DNA of 64,000 bases from Saccoglossus kowalevskii (lineage: Eukaryota > Hemichordata > Enteropneusta > Harrimaniidae): NCBI RefSeq assembly GCF_000003605.2, contig NW_003122912.1:178361-242360 (forward strand), in the 5' to 3' direction. Both the position numbers and the translations under genes were made by a program. Numbering within the stretch: the stretch's first letter is position 1; each line of letters begins with the position of its first letter. This document shows, one piece after another, positions 26,601 to 36,781 of the stretch. A model generated the notes under the pieces. The model ran no database searches and was not told the DNA's origin. It saw nothing but the letters and a program-made list of their open reading frames with translations.

Positions 26601-28994
26601 TATTTAAATCAGGTATACTACATCAGTGAATTGCAGTTATCAACGTATTCAAAACACCAAAATTAATTATATAAACGGATCGCCAGCTAAAGTGTCAATA
26701 ACGTGCGGAGTAAAATTATTGTGGATTTCAATGTGTAAATGTTTGTTTAAAATGTTCATAGATGCATTACTCACTGCAGTTTATCTCATCGCTCAGATCT
26801 TGACAATGTATGTAGCCATCGCATACATCCCACTCAGATATGCACTTGTAGCCATCGCACTGCAATTCGTTATAATCACATGCTGGAAGCAAATCAACAT
26901 TGTATAATATTTTCAAGATTCGAGAGATCCACTTAGACGCGTGGACGAGTAAAATGAGATTTATGTACGTTATGTGCTGTTAAAATGTATGTGTTCTACT
27001 TACTGCAATTGCGTTCATCACTGAGGTCGCCGCAATTGTCATAATTATTGCACACGTAATGTGAGTGAATACATCGACCATTATCACACAGAAAGTCATC
27101 TGTGGTATTGCATGCTGTAATGCAATGAACGACATTAGCATGAAATATATCAACTTCAAATGTTTACTTACTTAAATTATCGTGAGTCAAGCGAATTCAG
27201 TTACCTGTAACAAAGTAGTTCGGTAGTAATCCATTACATTCTTGGGTTACATTTAGCCCAGTTAATCTCAAATTACCTAATTTATTAGCAGCGAACTTTG
27301 GCACACCAGCTCAAATAGTGTACCACAGTCATGTTGCAATTTATCGTATTCGTTACTAGGTGTATTTCCTTTCTTGTATAAGAAATGCTGGTAAAAGTAG
27401 ACGTTTCTATATACAGAATTGAACTACAAGGGTCCCTCCCGCCACAATAAATTGAACTGCTTGTAGACAGAGGAATCATAATTCTGTTCATAGGATGACG
27501 ATTAAATACTCACAACAAAAATATTCATCTTCGCCATATTCGCAGTGGTTATGATCGTCACATTTCACTGTTGAGGGTAGACACCGCCCATTGTTGCATG
27601 TGAAATGGTCGCCCTGGCAGTCTGACAAACAATGGACAGTATGATTATTGATTTGTTTTTAAATGTTTTTGAGCCAGGCGACAGTTCTGGACATTGAGTG
27701 TCACTGTTGTCTCTCCTGCAAGTGCTAGTGTTGACACATAAGTCATATCTCTCTATCAAATGGCAATTTTAATGCGCTATCCTGGTGTCAACCAGACTCG
27801 GTCAAACACAAGCACTTATAATTATTGATTAGTCTTATTCAATTTGCAATAAAAAAGGGTGCAATTGCAACTTTCTAGCAATATAAATTCGGTTATTGAT
27901 TAGTCAAAGAATAACAATTTATATACTTACCACAACCAGTTTCGTCACTCCAGTCCTGACAATGATTATACCCGTCGCATATATGTCCTTTATATATGCA
28001 AATGCCTGTATCACATCTAAGTTGGTTACTGTAACAAGCTGTGAATACAATTTCGGTAGTATGTAATCAAATGACATACTTTTAAACAGTGTTTTGGTAG
28101 CTATATTGTTGCATGTGGCATTCGCATGTTGATGTGTACGTTATTTTAAGTCAATAATTTCTCATGCATGATCATGGTCTTTTTTTACAGAGAAACGGGC
28201 ATGTTCCATAAAAATATTGACGTTTTGAACGGCTTTGTGTCACTAAGTTATGTCAAGAGCGGACTTAGAAGAGTCTTTTATATTAATTAACATACTAAAA
28301 ATTATGTAAATGTCATCATATACTTTTTTGGGAAACCACACCTCAATCTTATTTCGTGTATAACATAAGTGGAACTCGCGTAAAATATGTTATTGTTTTT
28401 TTTTTAAATTAAATCGGAACCAAAGTATGAACATCTTTAGATACTGTGCAAAATATCGATACATCGAAAAAGAGTGTATATATGTGACTTAATTAATCCC
28501 TAAACATTGTATCTGATTAGGTATAAATTTAGAACTAAGATTTGTTTGTTTTCAAAACTGTTGTGGATAATAAAGTGAAAAACTAGTGGTATAATTTGTT
28601 ATGGTTTATTACGATTCCACATAAAATTATTACACCTATGTTTACACAGGGATCAAATTATCTTACTAATCTGAGATTAGATTATATTTAGAACAAGGTT
28701 ATTTTTTCATGAAACAGCATATTAACCATGTTTTTTTCTATTTTTAATCTTCGATCGACATGTAAACGTTTGGAAACATGTTGACTCAAATGAAATAATG
28801 TCATGTTGCAATGATTCAACAATGTATTTTTTAGGACTTACTGCAGTTAAGTTCATCACTCCAGTCGTCACAATCAGGATATCCATTACACTGATTCCAG
28901 TGGAAAATACACTGTCCATTGTCACATATAAACATATCATCATAATCATACCAATCATAATAATAGTAGTAATAATCGTTCATATTAGTACACT
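15309..28994 (-). CDS. Large extracellular protein: at least 19 LDLa repeats, EGF, ZP domain (5' end missing)
   Basis: All exons lie on the minus strand. LDLa exons in order: 28842-28994, 27931-28038, 27514-27621, 27004-27114, 26775-26882, 26369-26479, 24677-24787, 24147-24260, 23407-23526, 23102-23215, 22886-23005, 22436-22543, 22215-22328, 21939-22058, 21729-21839, 20839-20949, 20523-20630, 20303-20413, 19294-19449. The EGF exon is 17855-17965. ZP exons are 17483-17688, 16677-16810, 15982-16236, 15681-15864, 15468-15565, and a short end exon 15309-15321. Every LDLa exon and the EGF exon starts and ends in phase 1, so they chain without frame breaks. LDLa repeats bind calcium and ligands, and ZP domains polymerise extracellular matrix or egg-coat filaments, so a secreted or apical matrix protein is likely. 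A RKR furin-type site (GRKREEY) follows the ZP module. No signal peptide was joined to the first LDLa. A gap (25439-25690) lies in one intron. The locus could also be two genes if 23811 is a true start. Confidence 0.82.
17855..17965 (-). other. EGF-like domain exon
   Basis: A 111-base phase 1-1 exon encodes one EGF-like domain, with [12 protein letters not shown], then a cysteine pair in [11 protein letters not shown] and a last cysteine in KHCEE. It links the LDLa array to the ZP module. Confidence 0.9.
18108..18376. mobile_element. TTAA-flanked MITE, copy 1 (family A)
   Basis: The element is flanked by TTAA on both sides (18104-18107 and 18377-18380). Its ends are inverted: AGGGCGGTAGTCG at the left and the reverse complement of AGCGCGATAGTCG at the right. 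The interior matches the reverse complement of 34693-34973, including GGGTCTCATATAAAC and AAGATGGCGACTTTGAC. TTAA duplication is typical of piggyBac-superfamily insertion. It is too short to code and lies in the intron between the last LDLa and the EGF exon. Confidence 0.75.
19294..23526 (-). other. LDLa array, downstream block (11 repeats)
   Basis: Eleven single-exon LDLa modules of 108-120 bases, plus one of 156. Most show six cysteines, NG.C, CDGY and SDE. The 20303-20413 repeat lacks cysteines 1 and 3, which form one disulfide in the LDLa fold. The 19294-19449 repeat carries a long Tyr/His-rich insert between cysteines 2 and 3. A Tyr after CDG recurs across the array, which suggests expansion from one ancestor by exon duplication. 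Confidence 0.9.
23778..23870 (-). other. Unresolved exon or alternative start between LDLa blocks
   Basis: A strong GTAAGT donor in phase 1 ends an open frame that includes [11 protein letters not shown] (ATG at 23809-23811). Reading 1: a first exon with a very short hydrophobic leader, giving a separate gene for the downstream array. Reading 2: an internal 93-base phase 1-1 exon from the CATACAG acceptor, encoding a non-LDLa segment with two cysteines. The leader is too short for a usual signal peptide, so neither reading is secure. Confidence 0.3.
24147..28994 (-). other. LDLa array, upstream block (8 repeats)
   Basis: Eight phase 1-1 exons each encode one LDLa module. The first (28842-28994) is longer because a Tyr/Asp-rich insert ([15 protein letters not shown]) lies between cysteines 1 and 2. 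The 24677-24787 module is divergent (KDE instead of SDE, WNWG in place of NG). The 24147-24260 module keeps all six cysteines with LTDFSDE. A gap of 252 N lies in the intron between 24787 and 26369 and could hide a further exon. Confidence 0.88.
25439..25690. other. Assembly gap (252 N)
   Basis: The bases flanking the gap are inverted copies of each other (TTTATTACGAGGAT on the left, TCGTAATAACCTC on the right), so the missing sequence probably sits in a palindrome. Confidence 0.95.
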
Positions 28995-31900
28995 CTAAAA
29001 AGGTAATAGATAATTAATTTCAGAAAAACCGCAATCACCAACATGACTTGAATAAATTGAATTATCTCCTGAGAACAGTCTATAAAGTTTTGTTTCAGAA
29101 TAAATGCCATTTGAGGTTGATAGGTTACAACTATATTGTAATAAAAGATAATAATATTTTCGGACCTTGGTTTTAGTGAATGGTTGAATGCTTCAAATAC
29201 ACACAGAAACTTCAATGTACTATATTTAAGCAATAATCTCTCACTGAAGGTAGCGAGATATTTCACAATTTATGATGAGTTATTATTTAAGTGGCTTTAA
29301 GCAATGGAAACAACACAAAATGTTTGAGCTAAACAGTACATTCGACTCCTCGTTTTCGTTAAAATAACTGTTCCATTTATCTAACATACACATATTATAA
29401 TGTCCTTCATTGCAGTACATAAACAGAATTAAAGCTAACTATCAAAGAGTAATGATTTATTAATAACATTTTCTATTCATATGTTTGACCTATCATGGAA
29501 AAATGATTGTCCTCAAGCTGATATTCAGGCCCTGAACAATTTAAGTATTAATTTGGAATGTCTTTTTTAAATATTTTTAATTAAAAGTGGAATTATCTCG
29601 GAAAGTAATCTTTAGTGTGTGAGCGATATCTGCGACACGGTGACATGAACGCAATTTAGTTGAAATTGAGAGGACATATATATATATCATTATTCAAAAG
29701 ATATAAGAAGAAATTCATTTACTCTTTTACAGGTACTATTCACTAGAAATAGGAATATTCATTAACTGTATATGTAACCAATGTCAATACTCGTTCATGT
29801 GAATTGAATTGTTCACTTGTGGAATAATTTAGCAATTCCAGTAATGTCATCTAATTAGATTTTCGTTTTGCTGGGTGGTTAAAAGAAATTTGCTGGAATT
29901 TTTGTTGTTTAACATTTGCTTGTACATATCAAAACTGAATAGATGGATGGACGGTCGACAGACCATTGAATAAATAAATTATCCTTCCAAAAATGTAAAA
30001 CAAGTTCTTGTCCAATCACAATAGTGTATTTATGCACTGGTATATAGTACATAACTGCGTATTTTCTGTCAAAATGTTCCTTGTTTTGTTTCCTTGGCTT
30101 AGCATTTAGAAGTTACTGCCAATTTAAGAATTGATCAAAACACGTAGCGTTGTGTTTCTGTTTCAAAACGCGATTGGTGTAATTTATTTCAAGTCAGGAT
30201 TATGTTTGAACCACAAATATATTGCCTACATTAAACAACTTCTGTGTACATGTATTACCTTGATACTGGCGTTTATCATGCTGGGCTTTTCTCAACAGAC
30301 TGCTGTAATCCTGGAACCAAGAAGATACATGCGTATCAGCGTATGATAAAGAAAGGCATTATGGTTTTATGAAAATATCAGCTCAGTTTCTATTTATATT
30401 TAACGGCTATACGAAGTTCAAACACTGTAGTTTTGGATTAATCTCACCTGACGGTTAGAGCTAGTCAAATAGGAGAAAAGAGAAACTAACATGCAAATTA
30501 TTCTAAAATAGTACTTTGGTATAGTAGATATAGTCAGATATAATAACATATTCATATCTTCAGTCTAGCAACAAACTTATTGGAGTATATAGCTAGTCGT
30601 CGAAATATTGATTATCGTGCTAATTGGATGTTGATAACAAACAAACAAACAAAAAGGTAGGGTTATTTAAGTTACATAATGACATAATTCCACTCGACTA
30701 TATGTGTAATATGAGTACTCAACTGGTATGGCTTGTGACATTATTCAGATTGAAACTACTTAATTTTGTTTTTCTCACCTCTTCGTTTTCATGTCTTCCT
30801 GATAGTGTGCTTTGTTCACCCACCGAACCATCGCCTGGCCTCTGCAGAGTCCTGTGGAATGGTACGTCATCAGCTGTAACATACTGGAAGATGAGATATT
30901 ATAAGTCAATGCCGGATAATTTCATATTCAACAAAAATGGTAATAACACGTGGGCAGTGTCGTTATACGAATAATTTCTAATGAATGGAGTGGAAATATT
31001 GTTTTACCTTGTAGTCATTCGCCTTAACCCGATGATTTGAATAATAATATTTTGCTCAATCATCGTTGTTGTATTTATATATTATCTTAATGAATCCATA
31101 TAGTTTACTATTGAATGTAGTGTTTTCGAGATGTGACAACTGACGGTATACTGACACATAGTATAATTACCTACAATATATATACATGTAACCTTTTCAG
31201 GTCATAATATGAACCTGATCAATCAAGACTTCGCTACTTTTCCTATCAGTTTCGCAGATATTGAGATGATCGAGACGTCTAATTTGTGACGACACTGTTT
31301 AAATTATCCAGTAATTAATTTGTTCGTTATATGAGTGCAGAATACGCAAATAAGATTCTAATTAATTATATATGATTGGATTTGTGAAATTATGGTAATG
31401 TTCATCTTCACTGGGTTTTGCAGACGGTCAAACAATTATTTTTAATTGAAGTAAAACATGTTTGCAGGTGTTAACTAGTTCTATTCACAGGGAACTCGTT
31501 AACTCCAAAAACAGGGCGGGCAGGGTTATTATTTGTTTGATGATCTTTACAATTACAGTTGCTCGGACGTACTCGGTCCCTCTGAATGATCATATCCCTC
31601 GTATAACATTCTCGAAAATAAATGTCCCCAAGGTGGAATGTAACATCGGTCACGGAAATGTACATGTACATGTCGCTCATGTTAGGAATTGGGAAACGCT
31701 TTAAAGCAAAATACCACATATTAAATCTCAATTGTATGTTTCTTGATCAGTATCTTTGCAAAATTGTAACATTGAAGATCACGTTAACAACTTCATACCG
31801 TGACGAAACGGGGAGAAGAGAACTAAATTGGCGACGAATAAGTAATTATTCAACAGGTAAATAAACAAAGACTTAAAATTAATATGCGAATTATAGAAAA

Positions 31901-33271
31901 TATGGAAACGTGTCCGGCGAGGTATACATTAACACTTACTCACAATAAAAAAGGCAGTCAATTTCTTCGAGAGGGACACATGTCACACAACCGTATGATC
32001 ATGGCTGAGCAAAAATGTCATGCAACAACGTAAATATATATTATGTGTGTCTGAAAGGCAAATCTAGATGCAGTTTTGCTTTATAGTAGCCCATACGTAA
32101 CAATCATATGTATGGTGATATGAACGAAATGCTATGACCAAAGCTCAAATGCCGCTTGGACTGAACTGTTGAACTGTTCTCAATTACTGCAGCTGATTTA
32201 TGACAGCAAGTTTGCTGATATGTCTTATTATGTAGACGTCTCAGACGTCTTTGAATCTCGCTCCACGGGCAACATAACGCCTTGAATGCACGTGAACCTT
32301 GTTCAGTCGTTCCGTAGCGACATTAGCGAAGTGTAGCCTAGTGTTGATATGTTGCAACGTAACGAGAAGTCGATTGGAATAAATGAATGAATGGATCATG
32401 CCCTAGAGCAGTAATACCCTCGACTCTATGACACTTCTATGAAACTAACCCGATTTCAACCTCGCTGTACACTTTACGTTGTGTTCAACCAAGACATACC
32501 GCGGCCGGATATTGCACTCACGCAAACTGTTTTGTGGAGTTCGGGAATACTGCCAGCAATCAAGTTAGTTGTTGGTAAGATATCCCAAAGGTGTGTGAAT
32601 CTGGAATTATTCGCGTTTCGTCTTGACACCACTTGCGGTTATTGAGATCGCGATTGGTCACGGGAATGATGGAGTCCTCAAAAACAATTCTGTTCCGACG
32701 TCCCCCAACAAGCTGGGTAATAGCATTCTGATGTATTCCTGCTTTAAGCATACCAATTGCTTTTCCAGAGTTGCACCAAAATAAATTTCTTTGGACGGAA
32801 TAAATTTTACACACACGAGTGCCGGGTTCAAATATCTTCTAAAACGAATAGTTCACATGTCACCGTGCCACGTCACGAAGACTCTCCAGCAACTGGTGTA
32901 CAACTTAGTCACTCGCTCTGCACATTCACTCATCAGAGAAGTTAAATTCGGTTGCCTGTTATTTTTGCTTACTTTATTTACTTTTCAGATAGATTTTTTT
33001 CATGTATATGTTTAGTATATGTTTTTGAAAATGATTTTCATGTCCAGGGTCAGTATCACTGACTGATTGGCATCTAAATATTGGTTACATATATCGGGTG
33101 TTCATGATCAGAAGCTTAATTTTGACCATGTCATCTCGTAAGTGTTTCATAATATATGTAATCATTTCTTCTGTTATCATGTGTGACTTGTAAATAGCTA
33201 GAAGATGCATTAATATATGGCAAATTGGAGATAAGCAACGTGTAAAATAGAATAACAAACTAATGACCTAC
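28995..33271. other. Region upstream of the LDLa gene, mostly non-coding
   Basis: The missing 5' exons of the LDLa/ZP gene should lie here or beyond. I found no further LDLa module. One minus-strand block (about 30778-30857) lies between a TTCCACAG acceptor and a GTGAGA donor, is open in two frames and is GC-richer than its surroundings, but has no recognisable domain. A Tc1-like fragment is at 32.6-32.8 kb. Confidence 0.4.
32560..32814 (-). pseudogene. Tc1/mariner-like transposase fragment
   Basis: The minus-strand frame contains AIGMLKAGIHQNAITQLVG at about 32700-32765, which resembles the first helix-turn-helix of Tc1-family transposases (IGML.AG.SQ..VA). The following segment does not keep the normal DNA-binding sequence, and no DDE catalytic motif or terminal repeat is visible. 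It is a relic; assignment rests on one motif. Confidence 0.4.
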
Positions 33272-33333
33272 CTGTTGAATGGTTAATGCTGCCACATATA
33301 GTGCAATTAGTGTTAGTTTTCTTACGACCATTT
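33272..33333 (-). CDS. Orphan first coding exon with signal peptide
   Basis: After a TTTTCAG acceptor, the ATG at 33331 opens a 20-residue frame, MVVRKLTLIALYVAALTIQQ, with a positive start and a hydrophobic core typical of a signal peptide. It ends at a GTAGGT donor in phase 0. Further upstream on the minus strand a GTAAGT donor (exon end 33489) could close a 5' UTR exon, with TATATA near 33625-33630. It lies upstream of the LDLa gene on the same strand, but the phase (0) does not fit the first LDLa exon (1), so an intermediate exon or another gene is needed. Confidence 0.4.
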
Positions 33334-36300
33334 CTGAAAATTAGTATTATTTTTATGAATCGGTGATTTTTTAATGTCGCACATTCTGGTGGACAAATTA
33401 GTAATTACCTCTAAGTAAAGAAAGAAAGTCAAAGAACATTCATTGTACAAATGCATAACATAGTGGGTAAAAAGAAAACTAAACTTACCAGTACTCCGAG
33501 GTTCTTCCTGCACTGGCTCCAGAAGGTATGAAAACTATGCTCTTTCTGTGCGTAAATATATTTTCTTTAATTATGCATCTGCATCATGTGAAAGAACTGC
33601 AATGATTGGTCATGGTTTATCTAGTATATAACTTGCACAATGAAATGTAGTTGATGTTTTTGCCAAAACCATTGAAACTAGGTACCCGGATTGCACGCTT
33701 AATAGAACTTTGGTCTAAGTAATTATGCAATATGGTGGAAACTATCCAGACGAAACTTCATTCGTGTATGTATTGAACAAACCGATCCATTAAAAAAATA
33801 ACAGTATGTTAAATATATACTTTTAATTAAAACAAAATTTAACAAATTATCGTGTATTATATGCTCGTCATATGCTGTAAATCAATGTGTGTAGCACTGC
33901 ACTGTACTGTACTGTACTAACAGCTGTTTGTCGTGAGCACGGGTGTTTTTTTTTTGTGTTTTTTCTTTTTTTTACATTCTTTTGATCACAATTACAAATA
34001 TATTTTCGTGTATTGCTTCATGTTAAAATGATTTATGTTGAATATGTGTAACTGTGTTCCAAAACAGGGGGCCCATTGTTTCCCAAACGGATCGTTTGGC
34101 TGTGAAAGTTTCGTATATTTTCCCTGGTTTGTAGGAATCTGAAAAACGCGTTTCCCAACTTGCCTTTTTATTTAGTTTCATAAAGTGAATATATATCGGG
34201 GGATTAATCGCATGTATTTGATTATCACTTCACGCTCTGACTTTTTTGCGGGGGTGGTGCATGTTTACTTCAATTTGAAATATTTGCCATGCTTCTTATT
34301 ATGGGTTATTTGTTTACTAGTGGTAGTTCGAATTTATTATTTTATCATATTCAACTGAACGAAGCAATTTAAAATACGCACATTCCGCCTATTGATAAAA
34401 TAGATGGCATGCCACTCGTGCGTAATCTGTGCTTCTTTGCAAATTCTAACTGTAGCGTTGAAGCTAACCCACCTTTGACAATTGCCCATTGTTGTCAGCT
34501 TGGCCAGATGTTACATAACTTGTTGCTTATAGTGAGTTACACATGTGATCAATGCTGTATAAACTCTGTACTTTGTTTACTATGGGCACTAAAGTAATAT
34601 AGCGCGTGGCCGAAATATAATTGTGTCACTGAACATAAACGTATAAAACATTGTTTTTTTTGTGTTTGTTATGAGCTGTTATTTCTCATTAAAGCGCGGT
34701 AGTCGTCGCGCTGCGCATGTTCGACATTTGTGTTGATAAACATTGATTTTCCCACAATCCAATGCGCTCTTCAAATGGAAATCACAAGTATGAGGTTTAA
34801 CCTGGGCGCGACTTGCACTGATTACGGCCGGTGACTTCTTCGATACCTTCCAATCATATGAAAATTACCTAATTAAAGCTTGGAAACGTGTCAGTTCGTA
34901 CTCGTTGATCTGCGCAACAGTCAAAGTCGCCATCTTTGTTTATATGAGACCCATACATCTCGACTACCGCGCTTTAAATTATTACTGCGCGCAGTTCGGG
35001 TCAGGCAATATGGGGTAACATCGAACAGACATAGCGAAAGTTGATACGATCGCCGCGCTACCTTTGTCTATACTTTGCAGTATTTTCGTGATTCACCAGG
35101 AATATATTAATCACATGAAACTACTTTCTTTGTAGCACTAAAAAGATTGACAGACGTGGACACACAGGCAATTTGGTATTTAAATCATACGCTTCATAAT
35201 ATAAGTTCTAAGCTGTATTTCAGCGTAAGCTGAATCTTGCATTGTTATCGTTTTAGCCATACATTCGAGATCGTGTGTTTGTTATTGCAAACGCCACAAA
35301 TGTAGTCGGTGTATTGTATATCTATCCTGTATTGAATACTTATTCATTTTTGCTGATTTGAAAAACCTGATATTTTCGGGCCACTCAAGAGACCTATATG
35401 TTAAAATCCCTGGGAAGGAGGTGCACGCGGTAAAAGTACTAGTTTGATCGAGTTTCTGAATATTTCCAAATCACCAATCATCTTTCTAATATGCGTGTTT
35501 GGGCACCACACTGAGTTGCACTAATATTGGTGCTACGCGACGTATACATTAATACACTTTTGCAAACAAATTTCGCTGCTCCAAGATGCGCGTATATGTT
35601 AAATGTTGGAAATATTTACCAGTGAAGGTGGATACTTCATTATTATGTACTATGTACGTATTACGTTACATACCTTCAACAAACTATTCCTATTCCATTT
35701 GTCTGCCTATGTCGTGTCAAAGTGTCGGCAATATACATAGCAAAGGCTAGTAACGGGGGCAAATATCTAATTGTTTTATTCTATTTTTAATATGAACCAT
35801 GGCATTGAAAACATTAGAATGACTATGGGATTCAATAATTTAAAACCGTTTATATCAGCTTGAGTTTAAGGTATTGGGGACAAATCGTTCGGGTTACTGT
35901 GGTGAACAATATGTGTTTTTTGAATGGATTAGTGAATGGAATCTCGATTGGCTGCATAGCATTACACTTACTCACGGGAAACGTAATGCTATATGTGAGA
36001 AAGTACCCGTGGACAAGTGGAAACCACTCTTAAATAAATTACTTGAATAATTTAGAATATATATATATTAAACAAAACCAATTAATTGCACAAGATATGT
36101 AACGGTTTTGTATATACCTTAATAAAGTGTCTGTTCGTGGCATAAATGACGAGGTTGATAATTGAATCTAACATAACACAAATTGATTGTTCAACCAACT
36201 GAGTGCCGATATTAGGCCGTTCAGTGACCAGAGTTAATTAAATTCCTATTTATCACGAATTGACTGGACTGTTAGTAGTACTCACATATTGTAATGGAAA

Positions 36301-36781
36301 AGTGATGTAATGTGGATGTGTCGATCCTGGCTCACCAGTGACATTTCCATAAACAATCATACATAAAAAGTTGACTGAAGCCATGACACAATCGAACAGT
36401 AAATTGGACGTCAGAAGAAAAGCTTGTAAAGTAACCGCCTATTAAAGGGAGTTGTATTTTTTGCAGACGTGCGTGTGTTTGTTTGTCTGTAAGCAAGGTG
36501 ACTCAACAAGGTATACCTGGATTGTCCCGAAATTGTCATGAGAGGTTACACTTGCCTAGTCTTGGAAAGTATATAGACAGTAGGTTTTTGTATCACGAGT
36601 TTAGTCTTTTTTTCCAGGTCCCAGTTACACACATACTTATCCACATTTGATTCAAGTGGCCCCGGTAAACACTCGTGAATGCGGTCATCTGACTTTTGCA
36701 CACACAAAAACAGAAGCAGTCAACCGGTCAATGTTGAGGGCGCTCTGTTAAACACGTGTTTACAGTGAAGATTTGAACAAA
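33334..36781. other. Intergenic region between orphan exon and PPID
   Basis: The only defined element is the TTAA-flanked MITE at 34693-34973. No other coding pattern is visible. The last 60 bases before the PPID ATG contain AACACGTGTTT, an E-box palindrome. Confidence 0.45.
34693..34973. mobile_element. TTAA-flanked MITE, copy 2 (family A)
   Basis: Flanked by TTAA at 34689-34692 and 34974-34977, with ends AGCGCGGTAGTCG and its exact reverse complement CGACTACCGCGCT. It is in the opposite orientation to 18108-18376 and matches it along both halves. The centre (34800-34870) differs most. Confidence 0.8.

Noticed and set aside
19294-28994. Regular repeat pattern that could suggest a CRISPR-like or satellite array
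   Set aside because: The repeated units are diverged LDLa-coding exons separated by unrelated introns, not identical repeats.
31462-31864. Overlapping frames of about 80 residues on both strands near 31.6 kb
   Set aside because: No splice-consistent extension or recognisable domain, and the opposite-strand frames are equally open.
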